Shown: positions 34,373 to 43,931 of the stretch, piece by piece | How the letters are laid out: each line of letters opens with the position of its first letter | How positions within the stretch are numbered: position 1 is the stretch's first letter | NCBI GenBank assembly: GCA_021825925.1 | Contig: JAKAFP010000003.1 | Location: forward strand, 427,151-491,150 | Direction: 5' to 3' | DNA: 64,000 bases | DNA from: Chloroflexota bacterium | GTDB taxonomy: Bacteria; Chloroflexota; Anaerolineae; Anaerolineales; Anaerolineaceae | Notes under the pieces: generated by a model | Seen by the model: the letters and a program-made list of their open reading frames with translations, nothing else | Databases searched by the model: none | Told to the model about the DNA's origin: nothing | Translations under genes and position numbers: made by a program

Positions 34373-35986
34373 TTAATAGATCTTCCTTTTCAAGCGTGCT
34401 TCCTCGATCAGCGCCAGCATGCCGCCGAGATTGACCTCCCAACTGGAGCCTTCCTGCTTTTCGATGGCAGCCAGAACCAGTTCCGCATATTTCTCGGGCT
34501 GCTTCACACGCAATTCAACCGCCTGCAGCAGCACCTCGCTGAGCGCGGTGGTCATTTCTTTAAACAGCTTATTGTTGGGGGAGGGACTTTCGCTGAGCAG
34601 GGCTGCCAGATCTTTGACCCGCCCGGCAGTGGTCTTGCCGCCTTCGCGGAAGAGCACTCCGGCTGGCGCTTCATTGGCAGGGTGCCACAGGGCGTTCATT
34701 TTCTCCGCTTCGCCTTTGGGTTGATAACCACAGATCTGTTCGGCCAACCCGTCCACTGCACGCGCGATGGGGATGACCGTGCCCTCGAAGGCGCCGCCAT
34801 GCGGTTCATATAATGAGGGCATGCAGTTGTAATCCGCGGCGTGCATCATTTCGCTGAAAAAGGGCAGGCGTCCATCCAGACAGGCTACATTATCGGGGAA
34901 CTCCCTGGCCAGCGCCTGCATGCGTTCAAGTCGAGCCGGGCTGCCGCTGTCACCGTGGACGGTGGTGAACACCACGAAGAGCGGCAGGTTCTTGTCTTTA
35001 CGTAAAAGCTGGCGGGTGCTTTCAACCATCACGTCGTGCAGTTTCTGCGCCACGCGGCGGCCCATGCTGATCACGATCACTTTGTTACCGCATTTGCTGC
35101 TGATCTCGGCAGGCAGCAGTAAGCGCGCCTCAGCTTGGGCTTTAAAAAGCTCCTGGCGGGCAGCTTCAGGTTCTTCGATCAGGTGTTGATTGAGCGCCAA
35201 CAAAGAGCTATCCATTTTTGTAAACGCGGCATTGTTGATGCCCACCACCCTGTCCATCAGGGCTTGGAGGTGAGGCGCCATCACTTTGCTTTGAATGGCT
35301 TCGTTGCGCATGCCATAGGCAAATCCGCGGTTGACGGTGGTGACCACGTCGGCCAATTCCAGGCCGATCTCAAGCGCGGTCTTGATACCGTCGTCTTTGC
35401 GTTCCGTGCCAAAGATCGAAAAAACTTTGCCGAAGGGTTTGGTCTCGTTCACCAGACACTCATCAAAGGTGTTATGCAGGGTTAGCGATACATGGTGGCG
35501 ACCACGCGCCAGTACCATGGCCGGAACGGTTTCCCAATCGGCGGCCCAAACGAACTGCTGCGGCGAGGCGGCCACTTTGAGCAGTTCATCCACGGCCAGG
35601 CCGAACCAGAGTGTGTCTTCGCGCAAGCTGGGCAGCGGAACATCATAAGGTGTTTCGATGCCTTCAAAACGACCGTCAATGGCAAGGAACAGGATCGGGG
35701 CGAATTCATCCGTAGAAACCAATACCCGGCAGGGGCGTCCGTTCACCTTGAAGGTCCAATCTGTGAGTCTTACCTTGCCACTCGCAAGGGGATCGTCTTG
35801 AGGTTTATCGCGTTTGAGCTTGGGGCACCAGGGGGCGATCATGATGCCGCGTTTGAAATTACGGCGTTCCTGTTTGGTGACCGCGGTGATCCCCGTGCAG
35901 GGAGTGAATTCGGTTTCATAACGCAGCATGAAGAACTGCGCGCTGCCGATTTTTTTCATCAGCTTTTCTTCTGGTAAATTTTTCAT
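34373..35986 (-). CDS. GT5-like glycogen/starch synthase family protein
   Basis: 537 aa with the two Rossmann halves of a GT-B glycosyltransferase. The N-terminal half shows FVWAADWETVPAMVL and LTLHNTFDECL (about residues 142-180), matching the GT5 HAHDW..TIHN region. The C-terminal half has ISMGRRVAQK and PSLYEPHGGAFEGTVIPIAR (near 410), the GT5 substrate-binding region. The usual N-terminal KxGG loop for ADP-glucose is not evident (the equivalent area reads TPCTGITAVT), so substrate use may differ. GGAG precedes the ATG at 35986. A downstream palindrome may end the transcript. Confidence 0.82.
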   Translation of the reverse strand: MKNLPEEKLMKKIGSAQFFMLRYETEFTPCTGITAVTKQERRNFKRGIMIAPWCPKLKRDKPQDDPLASGKVRLTDWTFKVNGRPCRVLVSTDEFAPILFLAIDGRFEGIETPYDVPLPSLREDTLWFGLAVDELLKVAASPQQFVWAADWETVPAMVLARGRHHVSLTLHNTFDECLVNETKPFGKVFSIFGTERKDDGIKTALEIGLELADVVTTVNRGFAYGMRNEAIQSKVMAPHLQALMDRVVGINNAAFTKMDSSLLALNQHLIEEPEAARQELFKAQAEARLLLPAEISSKCGNKVIVISMGRRVAQKLHDVMVESTRQLLRKDKNLPLFVVFTTVHGDSGSPARLERMQALAREFPDNVACLDGRLPFFSEMMHAADYNCMPSLYEPHGGAFEGTVIPIARAVDGLAEQICGYQPKGEAEKMNALWHPANEAPAGVLFREGGKTTAGRVKDLAALLSESPSPNNKLFKEMTTALSEVLLQAVELRVKQPEKYAELVLAAIEKQEGSSWEVNLGGMLALIEEARLKRKIY

Positions 35987-36029
35987 GTCACCGGCTCCTT
36001 ATACCTCAAACCCGACTTATATGCTTTTC

Positions 36030-36587
36030 TCAGTCAGGTTGCCAATCCCATTTCCAGCCACTCGATCTTGCACATTGCATATCAATACATAGAATTATAG
36101 ACCACACCCAGAAAGGAGAGAGGGTGAGAATCCAGAGCCAACTTAAATGATTCGTCCACAAAGTGTAAATAGGCAGAAGCAGCGGAAGCATGGCTAAAAA
36201 GTAATAAATGGGGCCGATCCCGCGTACACCAGGGGTGAGCCCATAACTACTCTTATGCGAATGCCATCGTCTTTCCCAGTTCAGGCCAGGCAATTTTGGC
36301 TCCAAATAGGTCAGAATGTAACCACCGAAACGGTGGATGGATTGCTGCAGCGATATATTCATGATCTGACTCGGAATCAGGATTCCAAAAAGCGCAATTC
36401 CGCCCCCGATAGAGAATGCCAACTGCATTTGTGGGGTGCAAGTCTCATTTCCAAGGACGGCATTGGCGATGATGGATAATAAGACGCCAAAGGCCCCCAC
36501 GGTCATGGAGGTGGTCTTAAGCCTCCGCTCTTTTGCAGTCATAATCTCTTCACGAAGAGCCTTGTACTCGTCAATCATATAATTCAT
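36030..36587 (-). CDS. Hypothetical membrane protein, 185 aa
   Basis: Four hydrophobic helices: about residues 27-46, 57-77, 128-145 and 150-170. The N-terminus is a charged helix (DEYKALREEIMTAKERR), which may form a coiled coil or bind a partner. I do not recognise the family. GGAG precedes the ATG. It lies 43 bases upstream of the GT5-like gene on the same strand and may share its transcript. The 240-base gap before it (36588-36829) contains a long T run and no gene that I can see. Confidence 0.78.
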   Translation of the reverse strand: MNYMIDEYKALREEIMTAKERRLKTTSMTVGAFGVLLSIIANAVLGNETCTPQMQLAFSIGGGIALFGILIPSQIMNISLQQSIHRFGGYILTYLEPKLPGLNWERRWHSHKSSYGLTPGVRGIGPIYYFLAMLPLLLPIYTLWTNHLSWLWILTLSPFWVWSIILCIDMQCARSSGWKWDWQPD

Positions 36588-36829
36588 GTTTTCATCTCCT
36601 TAAATTATTCAATTGGATGTCAAAAATTCCAAGAACTGACAAACCGATAATTTTGGAAAGGAAAAACGACTAATTGGTTTTTTATTTTTTTTTTTACAGT
36701 AATGAACCCCATGTTCAGAAAACCATTTCCCACTACAAAAATCATTATACAGGCCGATGCTGTTGTTTTCATCCACCAGATTAGACCGATTTCGCTATAA
36801 TCAATTCAAATCAAATTTAGGATAGAGCA

Positions 36830-37726
36830 ATGTCACGCGTCTTGAAAACCATTTCACACGATATCTCCCGCGGCTTCTTGATCGGTTTTGTAGCCTTGTT
36901 AATCGTCATCCCAGGAGCGATCCTCTTTTTGGTGCTGCTTTATGAGAACAACCATCAGACCATCAGCGATGCTTTTTTGATCGTAGCCGGTGTAGTGTGG
37001 ATGGGCGTTTTTCTTGGCGGTATGCTGCTTTTCATTACCACCACCAACCGCCGCCGTAAAAAATGGCTGGATTCCGTTTTCAATCCATTGGGGCTCACCG
37101 GCCGGCGGACGATGGTCAACTGGTGGCAGTACACAGGCAGCGTCAATGGACGTGAAATGCTTGCTCGCTTCTATAGAGGGCCAACGCTCGATCTGATTGT
37201 CAATACACCACTGCAAACCCGATTCGTGGTTGCCACCCCCAACGAACTTACAAACGCTCTCTCCAATGGATCTCAAAAACCGCCAATGAGGGTCTCAACT
37301 GTCGAGCTGCAAGGCATGACCATCAGCGCGCTGGATGAAGACTGGTTCATCCGGTTGTGTGATTCCAGCGAATTCGCCGGCTGTCTGGCGCGCCTGCTGC
37401 AAGCCGGGGAGTCATGGGCTTTGCTCAAGCAGGTGATCCTGGCACCGGGTCAGATCCAGTTGACCCTTTACCGCAATAAAAACCTGTTCAAGTATGACTT
37501 CACGGCTGACGAAGTGAAAACCTGGCTGGATGATCTTTTGCTGCTATTGCAAATTGCCGAATCCGCACCAGCGCCGATGGTCACGGCTGAACTTTCGAAT
37601 CTTGAAAAAGCGGCCCGCTCGGGCAAGCTTACCCGGCGGGCGGTATGGATCGTAATCGCTTTCTTTTTGGTGATCGGCGCCTGTTTTGGCTTGACGCTCT
37701 GGTTTCTGGTGAAATACGCAGGATAA
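36830..37726 (+). CDS. Hypothetical membrane protein, 298 aa
   Basis: Two helices near the N-terminus (about 18-38 and 48-68) and one at the C-terminus (about 272-295) enclose a soluble, probably cytoplasmic domain of about 190 residues. AGGATAGAG precedes the ATG, and a TATAAT lies at 36796-36801 without a good -35 partner. The family is not recognised. The gene is convergent with the VOC gene, with a terminator between. Confidence 0.78.
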   Translation: MSRVLKTISHDISRGFLIGFVALLIVIPGAILFLVLLYENNHQTISDAFLIVAGVVWMGVFLGGMLLFITTTNRRRKKWLDSVFNPLGLTGRRTMVNWWQYTGSVNGREMLARFYRGPTLDLIVNTPLQTRFVVATPNELTNALSNGSQKPPMRVSTVELQGMTISALDEDWFIRLCDSSEFAGCLARLLQAGESWALLKQVILAPGQIQLTLYRNKNLFKYDFTADEVKTWLDDLLLLLQIAESAPAPMVTAELSNLEKAARSGKLTRRAVWIVIAFFLVIGACFGLTLWFLVKYAG

Positions 37727-37753
37727 ATTTCTTAGAATTAAAGAGAATTAATG

Positions 37754-37795
37754 ATTTTTTCTCTGCGTGCTCCGCGACTCCGCGAGAGAAAAAAT
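37754..37795. terminator. Bidirectional terminator, dispersed-repeat type
   Basis: ATTTTTTCTCT at 37754-37764 pairs with AGAGAAAAAAT at 37785-37795, extended by GCG/CGC. It sits between convergent genes. The inner sequence resembles a repeat common in environmental genomes. Confidence 0.75.
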
Positions 37796-37797
37796 TA

Positions 37798-38196
37798 TCA
37801 ACCCTTATTCCATGATCCAATTTCGATGATATTGCCTTCAGGGTCGGCGACCATGGAGGAGCGCATACCCCAGGGTTCGTCACGCGGCGCATAAAGACTT
37901 CTGGCGCCGGCGGCCACCACGCGCTCGTATTCCCGATCCGCATCCGCGGAGGTGGGGAAATCCAGTGCGAGCTCGAAGGTGCCATTCAAGGCGGGCGGAA
38001 AGGTGGGGGTTTCTTCAAACAGATTCGCGAGTTCTTTTCGGCGGTACATTGAGAATCTGACGCCCTCGTTCTTGAACTCTGCGTATGGGCTTTGTCCATC
38101 CCAATCGGTCTCAAAACCCAATAAATCGCGATAAAAAGGAACCATCACTTGCATGTTCCCAACGAAAATTCCGAGCATGTCTATTCTGGCGGTCAT
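37798..38196 (-). CDS. VOC/glyoxalase-family protein, 132 aa
   Basis: A vicinal oxygen chelate fold with two beta-alpha-beta-beta-beta units: MTARIDMLGIFVGNMQVMVP at the start and AGARSLYAPRDEPWGMRSSM near the end. The metal-site residues are only partly clear. Members act in glyoxal detoxification, antibiotic resistance or dioxygenation; I cannot choose. GGAGGT precedes the ATG. It follows the DUF1684 gene by 13 bases and is likely co-transcribed with it. Confidence 0.87.
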   Translation of the reverse strand: MTARIDMLGIFVGNMQVMVPFYRDLLGFETDWDGQSPYAEFKNEGVRFSMYRRKELANLFEETPTFPPALNGTFELALDFPTSADADREYERVVAAGARSLYAPRDEPWGMRSSMVADPEGNIIEIGSWNKG

Positions 38197-38209
38197 CTTT
38201 ACCTCCTGT

Positions 38210-39028
38210 TTAATCGTGATATCTCATCTCTCCGGCTTCAATACGCACAGGTAGATGATTCTCTTTTGGTGGCAGCGGACAGGTTGCCCAGGGTGTATAA
38301 GCGCAAGGCCAATTGAGCGTAGTGTTGAAATCCAGGGTGATGGTTTTGTTCAGCGGTTTGGGCAGGGTCAACAACCTGCCACCAGGATAGGTCAGGTCCT
38401 TACGGGTTTCATCCACGAAGCTGATCAGCCCTTCGTCTTCGGCATCTTCAACTTGCAGAACCAGATCCTTTCCATCCAGGTTGAAGTGCACTTCTCCAAG
38501 CATGCTGCTTTCATGCTGCGACCCGATCACATCTGTGACCGTGAAGGTCCTGGGCGGATCATAGGGGACGAAGCTGGCTTCAACGCTGAATGCGGGGTTG
38601 AACGAAAAATACTTGAATCCGTTAAACTCCTTGAGGGCGGGTGATTCGACATCCCAGGCGCGCAGCATGGCCTTGCCGCCGCGGCGGATGACCATGAGGT
38701 GTATGCGGCCGGCTTCGATCAGATCAGGATCGCCATCTGCATCTGCCTTCAACACACGCAGTTCTGCGGTTTGCCGGTTGAGCAGCACGCCCTCCGCTGC
38801 TTCAATCAGGCTGACCTGGTCGTTTTCGAGGCGCAGGCATCCGCTGTGTGAATGGGGAAAACCGGGCAGCACGATCTTGTTGGAATCCGCGCTGCCGAAG
38901 GGGTTATCACCTTCTTCGAGCCAAAAAAGACCGGCCAATGCCAGCCAGTGACGGGGGTTGGATCTGACGCGTTCATCTCGTTCTTTGCGAAATTGTAAAA
39001 GGATTTCAAGGGGTGTGTTTTCGGTCAT
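38210..39028 (-). CDS. DUF1684 family protein
   Basis: 272 aa, soluble and beta-rich. The hallmark ALAGLFWLEEGDNPFGSADS (about residues 30-49) and the C-terminal LNWPCAYTPWATCPLPPKEN with two cysteines match DUF1684 proteins, which have no established function. It is followed by the VOC gene 13 bases on. The ribosome site is weak. It is divergent from the SPFH gene at 39148. Confidence 0.88.
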   Translation of the reverse strand: MTENTPLEILLQFRKERDERVRSNPRHWLALAGLFWLEEGDNPFGSADSNKIVLPGFPHSHSGCLRLENDQVSLIEAAEGVLLNRQTAELRVLKADADGDPDLIEAGRIHLMVIRRGGKAMLRAWDVESPALKEFNGFKYFSFNPAFSVEASFVPYDPPRTFTVTDVIGSQHESSMLGEVHFNLDGKDLVLQVEDAEDEGLISFVDETRKDLTYPGGRLLTLPKPLNKTITLDFNTTLNWPCAYTPWATCPLPPKENHLPVRIEAGEMRYHD

Positions 39029-39147
39029 TTGAACTCAAAAATGTTAATAATTTATATAATCGCCGCCAAAAAGCCTTGCCAAACGGGCTTGAAATATTAC
39101 ACAAGAGTATACTCAATATTTGGGTTTATTCACAAAAAGGAGAAAAA

Positions 39148-41181
39148 ATGCCCTTAACTTTCTTATATATCGCTTTAGCTGCCATCGTGATTCTATTCCT
39201 GCTCTCGGGAATTCGCTTCATCCCGAACAACAGGGTCGGCATCGTTGAAAAACGATTCGGCGGACGGTCGGTGAAGGGACGCTTCATCGCGCTGCATGGC
39301 GAGGCTGGTTATCAACCAGACCTGCTGCGTGGTGGCCTGCATTACCTGATCCCCATCCAGTATTCGGTGCACATTGCGCCGCTGGTTACCATCTCACAGG
39401 GCAAGATCGGATACATCTTTGCCCGTGATGGTGAACCGCTTTCGGCCATGCAGGTTTTAGCCACCAATGTCACTGCCAATGATTTTCAAGATGTGGCTGC
39501 CTTCTTGAACAACGGCGGTCAGCGCGGTCCGCAGCGCCAGATCTTGCGTGAAGGAACTTATGCCATCAACCTGGCACAGTTCGTGGTCATCACCGAGGAG
39601 CAGGTCTATTACATGCCGCTCAGCCGTGAAGATCAAAATGTCATTCAAAGCATGCGAGCAGTAATCGCAGAACGAAAGGGTTTCACCCCGGTCGTGATCA
39701 AAGATTCTGACGATCAGTTGGGCGTGGTCACCGTACATGATGGCCCTTCACTGGCTTCAGGCGACATCATTGCCCCCGTGGTGGGTGCGGATGTCAATAA
39801 TCCGCTGACCTATCACAACAACTTCCAAATGCCTGACCGCTTCATCGCGGCCAATGGTCTGCGCGGACGCCAGCTCCAGGTTTTGGTTGAAGGCACCTAC
39901 TATCTCAACCGTTTGTTTGCGACCGTTGAAATGATCCCAAAGACTGTGATCGAAGTTGGTTTTGTGGGTGTGGTCGTTTCTTACACCGGAACGGTTGGTG
40001 AGGATCTCTCCGGCACCGATTACCGCCATGGCGAACTGGTCGGCACTGGCAACCGCGGTGTGTGGAGTGAACCTCTGCTGCCCGGTAAATACGCCTTCAA
40101 TACGTATGCCGGCAAGGTGGTTCCTGTCCCAACCACCAACATCATCCTCAAATGGATCAAGAGTGAGATCGGTTCACATCATTTTGATGAAAATCTGTCT
40201 GAAGTCTCATTGATCACCAAGGATGCTTTTGAACCCTCCCTGCCGCTTTCGGTGGTCATCCATATTGACTACCAAAAAGCGCCGCTGGTGGTGCAGCGCT
40301 TTGGTGACGTCAAGAAGCTGGTTGAACAGACGCTTGACCCGATGGTTTCGGCTTACTTCAAGAACATCGGCCAGACCCGCACCCTCATTCAGTTAATCCA
40401 GGAACGTAACGAGATCCAGAACATTTCCAGCAAGGAAATGAAGGACAAGTTCGAACACTACAACCTTGAATTGGAAGAGGTACTGATCGGCACCCCAACC
40501 ACCACTGGCGAAGACAAGCAGATCGAGATCATCTTGAACCAGCTGCGCTCACGCCAGATCGCAGTTGAGCAGATCGAGACCTACCAGAAGCAGCAAACCG
40601 CTGCTGTCAAGGAACGTGAATTGCGTGAAGCGCAGGCACGCACTGAGCAGCAGCGCAACATCACGGAATCCGAGTTGAGCATCACCGTGCAGTCGAACCA
40701 GGGTAAGGCTGAATACCAGCGTGCCCTGCAGCAGGCCGCCCAGATCAAAACCTTGGCCCAGGCGGATGCCGAACGTATCGCCCGCACCGGTATTGCCCAG
40801 GCCATTGCCACTGAAGAACAGGTCGCCGCTTACGGCGGACCGCAGTTCCAGGTGACCCAGCAGGTAATGAACCGTTTCGCAGAAGCTGTGCAGCAATCCC
40901 GTGTGGATGTGGTGCCAAGAGTGGTCATCAGCGGCAATAATGCCGAGGGCGGCTCATCCAACGGCAGTGTGATGGAGGGTCTGTTAACCCTGCTGCTTTC
41001 AGACAAGCTAAACCTGGCGGTCACCGGCGAAACAACCAAGGAACGCAGTAAAGACGCTGAAGCCTTGCGCAACGATATTCGCAAAAGCATGAAGGCCTTC
41101 GATGCGACTCCTGGCGGAGACACTCCCGCGGCTGAAAAACCGGTAGAGAAACCAAACGAAAAACCGGCTGACAAAGCATAG
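39148..41181 (+). CDS. Large SPFH/band-7 (flotillin-like) membrane protein, 677 aa
   Basis: An N-terminal membrane helix (residues 3-20) is followed by an SPFH/band-7 region with strands such as FIPNNRVGIVEKRFGG and a long central beta-rich part. A long helical/coiled-coil segment (about 455-590, rich in Gln, Glu and Ala: QAQARTEQQRNITESEL-like) leads to an acidic/Pro/Lys tail. Flotillins organise membrane microdomains and oligomerise through the coiled coil. The ATG at 39148 has AGGAG upstream, and the longer frame beginning at 39013 has no support. It is transcribed alone, with a terminator at 41192-41226. The extra-long SPFH region is unusual. Confidence 0.9.
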   Translation: MPLTFLYIALAAIVILFLLSGIRFIPNNRVGIVEKRFGGRSVKGRFIALHGEAGYQPDLLRGGLHYLIPIQYSVHIAPLVTISQGKIGYIFARDGEPLSAMQVLATNVTANDFQDVAAFLNNGGQRGPQRQILREGTYAINLAQFVVITEEQVYYMPLSREDQNVIQSMRAVIAERKGFTPVVIKDSDDQLGVVTVHDGPSLASGDIIAPVVGADVNNPLTYHNNFQMPDRFIAANGLRGRQLQVLVEGTYYLNRLFATVEMIPKTVIEVGFVGVVVSYTGTVGEDLSGTDYRHGELVGTGNRGVWSEPLLPGKYAFNTYAGKVVPVPTTNIILKWIKSEIGSHHFDENLSEVSLITKDAFEPSLPLSVVIHIDYQKAPLVVQRFGDVKKLVEQTLDPMVSAYFKNIGQTRTLIQLIQERNEIQNISSKEMKDKFEHYNLELEEVLIGTPTTTGEDKQIEIILNQLRSRQIAVEQIETYQKQQTAAVKERELREAQARTEQQRNITESELSITVQSNQGKAEYQRALQQAAQIKTLAQADAERIARTGIAQAIATEEQVAAYGGPQFQVTQQVMNRFAEAVQQSRVDVVPRVVISGNNAEGGSSNGSVMEGLLTLLLSDKLNLAVTGETTKERSKDAEALRNDIRKSMKAFDATPGGDTPAAEKPVEKPNEKPADKA

Positions 41182-41191
41182 TGCAAGAAAA

Positions 41192-41226
41192 AGACTCCCG
41201 CAGTTTTTATTGAACTGCGGGAGTCT
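41192..41226. terminator. Terminator of the SPFH gene
   Basis: A 14-bp stem (41192-41205 with 41213-41226) with a 7-base loop. It lies between convergent genes and may also serve the lipoprotein at 41287. Confidence 0.88.
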
Positions 41227-41286
41227 ATATATATCGGTTAACAAACCCCGGGGAGACTGCAATTAGCTCCTAAGACTGAAGGACAG

Positions 41287-41784
41287 CTATTCAGCACAAA
41301 GTTGTTGAGATTGACTCCAATAACAGACATACCCTTCAGGGGTGATGAAACTCAAATTCACGTTCCCAAGATTATTTACCTGGCTGATCGCCAGGTTTTC
41401 TTTTAAGGCAGTAAAGACAATATCTGAAATCCTGGCGAGTAGCTCTTGATCCGCCAGATTATCCACCTTGATCTCCACCTTTACATCCAGGGCCATGGCG
41501 GAATAGGTATTTCCGCAGCTGTTGACTTCGCCATAGCTAGAGCTGTTTATCGTTGCAGAAACCCCTTTGGCTGTTAATTGTTCTGAAACCGTTTTGTCAA
41601 ATTCTGTTGAGCCGCTGCCGTAAGCCCAGGTCCAAAAACAATTCTCGGAAGCCGGAGTTTCAGTCGGTGTTGGAGTGAACTCGGTGGGATTAATGAGAGA
41701 AACCAGCTTGCATCCCGTCAATGTCAGCAGAATGAGTAAAGAAAGAACAATCCGCTTTATTAACACATGCACAGGCTGGTTCAT
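41287..41784 (-). CDS. Small lipoprotein, 165 aa
   Basis: The signal peptide ends in lipobox LTGC (about residue 25), then comes a short Pro/Thr linker and a compact alpha/beta domain of about 115 residues with four cysteines. The domain, with paired beta strands (KVEIKVDNLADQELLARISD), is unassigned. The ATG at 41784 has an AGGAAG site and lies 10 bases after the stop of the MFS gene, so the two are probably co-transcribed. Confidence 0.8.
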   Translation of the reverse strand: MNQPVHVLIKRIVLSLLILLTLTGCKLVSLINPTEFTPTPTETPASENCFWTWAYGSGSTEFDKTVSEQLTAKGVSATINSSSYGEVNSCGNTYSAMALDVKVEIKVDNLADQELLARISDIVFTALKENLAISQVNNLGNVNLSFITPEGYVCYWSQSQQLCAE

Positions 41785-41794
41785 GGGATCTTCC

Positions 41795-43027
41795 TTAATC
41801 TGCAGGTTGTGATTCTGCAACCTGCGTCAGGTTCAATTGTTTGGTGCGGTTCATGGAAACAAGATAAACCGTCAATAAGGCAACGAGCAGAACGAACATA
41901 AAGACGGGGATGGTCTCAATCGAGATACGGCGGGCAAAAACTCCCATCAAAGTGGGCAATAAGGCGCCACCCAAACCGGCTGACATCATCTGAAAACCGA
42001 TGGTGTTGGCGGCAAATTTCGGGCTTACACGTCCGCTGGTGCCAGACATCAGCGCCGGGAAGATCGGAGCGATGGCAAAGCCAATGGCCACGACGCCGAT
42101 CAAGCTGATGATGGGGGCGGGGTTCCACCATAGTAAAACAGCCCCGATGATGGCGCCGACGGTACCGATCAGGATGGTCTTATTAACGCCCAGGCGTTTG
42201 GCATAGAGACCGGCCAGGATGCGACCGATCGTGAACAGACCGTAAAAACTGCCCGCCCAGAACCCGGCCGTCTTGGTGGCAATACCGCGTCCCTCAGTTA
42301 AAAATGTATAAGCCCAGGCCCCCAATCCCATCTCTGCGCCAACATACAACACGAAGAGCAGCATGCTTAACCAGACTTCAGGCTGCCGCAAGGTTTCTTT
42401 ATAAGAAGTCTTGTATTCGGTGATCTTCTTTTCTTCTTTTGAATCGTTCTGTTTGGTTTTTGGTCCCCACATCTTCATGGTGATGAAGAAAGTGATGGCC
42501 AGCAGGATCTGAAAAATCGCCACCACGCGGTAGCCGAAGTGCCAGGTGTTTAATGAAGCCAATCCGAGGGTCATGACAATTGGACCGAGGGTTACGCCGA
42601 TGCCGTAGCTGGCATGCAGCCACTGCATCAGCCCTTCAGAAAAGTTGGCAGCGACATAAGTGTTCAAACCGGCATCAATAGCTCCGGCGCCCAAACCGCC
42701 GAACAAACCGAGGATAACCATGATCCACCAGGCAGGGACTATGGTGTAGCTGAGCAGCGTCAAGCCGGTCAACCCGCAGGAGGCAGCGAGCAGACCACCC
42801 ACACCCATTTTTCGGAGGAGATAACCGGATGCGAAACTGGCGCTAAGATAACCGGCGGTTCCAGCGAAAAAGAAGAAACCAAGTGCATCGAGGGGGACTT
42901 GAAACCCGGCGCGCATGGACGGCCAACCGACGCCCAGCAGACCGTCGGGCATGCCAAGGGCAATGAAGGCGATATAAGCCAAAAGGATCAGGCCGATTTT
43001 GATCGAAGGTTTTTTTGCAGTGGTCAT
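41795..43027 (-). CDS. MFS transporter with LacI-type operator upstream
   Basis: 410 aa with twelve predicted helices. The N-terminal half begins IGLILLAYIAFIALGMPDGL and has a Gly-rich helix 4 (GLFGGLGAGAIDAGLN), as in the FucP/sugar carrier branch. A 14-bp palindrome TGCAACCGGTTGCA just upstream (43073-43086) is a typical LacI/GalR operator, which also points to a sugar. The ATG at 43027 has an AAGGAA site; in-frame starts up to 43087 would run over the operator. The substrate is inferred, not shown. Confidence 0.88.
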   Translation of the reverse strand: MTTAKKPSIKIGLILLAYIAFIALGMPDGLLGVGWPSMRAGFQVPLDALGFFFFAGTAGYLSASFASGYLLRKMGVGGLLAASCGLTGLTLLSYTIVPAWWIMVILGLFGGLGAGAIDAGLNTYVAANFSEGLMQWLHASYGIGVTLGPIVMTLGLASLNTWHFGYRVVAIFQILLAITFFITMKMWGPKTKQNDSKEEKKITEYKTSYKETLRQPEVWLSMLLFVLYVGAEMGLGAWAYTFLTEGRGIATKTAGFWAGSFYGLFTIGRILAGLYAKRLGVNKTILIGTVGAIIGAVLLWWNPAPIISLIGVVAIGFAIAPIFPALMSGTSGRVSPKFAANTIGFQMMSAGLGGALLPTLMGVFARRISIETIPVFMFVLLVALLTVYLVSMNRTKQLNLTQVAESQPAD

Positions 43028-43058
43028 AATGTATTCCTTGACTTCAGAAGATTTGACC

Positions 43059-43064
43059 ATTATA
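43059..43064 (-). promoter_or_regulatory. -10 box of the sugar-type MFS gene
   Basis: TATAAT on the minus strand, 31 bases before the ATG at 43027. The -35 region is weak and overlaps the operator. Confidence 0.5.
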
Positions 43065-43072
43065 GCACAAAC

Positions 43073-43086
43073 TGCAACCGGTTGCA
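43073..43086. promoter_or_regulatory. LacI/GalR-type operator
   Basis: TGCAACCGGTTGCA, a perfect 14-base palindrome with the central CG typical of this family. It sits in the promoter of the MFS gene. No LacI regulator gene is in the window. Confidence 0.75.
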
Positions 43087-43138
43087 TAAATCATTATTGA
43101 GTTAATTGGTTAAGGGCTACTGAGAATTTAGAAAAAAA

Positions 43139-43164
43139 GACGCTTACAGGTTTGTGTAAGCGTC
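43139..43164 (-). terminator. Terminator of the DevBCA-like operon
   Basis: A 10-bp stem (43139-43148 with 43155-43164) followed by seven T on the minus strand, 24 bases past the stop at 43189. Confidence 0.92.
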
Positions 43165-43188
43165 CTTCTCGAGAATTAGTTGACAACT

Positions 43189-43917
<729 letters not shown>

Positions 43918-43931
43918 AATAGATTCCAACT

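Noticed and set aside
37629..37985. 118-aa leftward frame at the end of the hypothetical membrane gene
   Set aside because: It spans the bidirectional terminator and overlaps the VOC gene in another frame.
42614..43105. Rightward frame opposite the sugar-type MFS gene
   Set aside because: It crosses the LacI operator and promoter and has an antisense-like composition.
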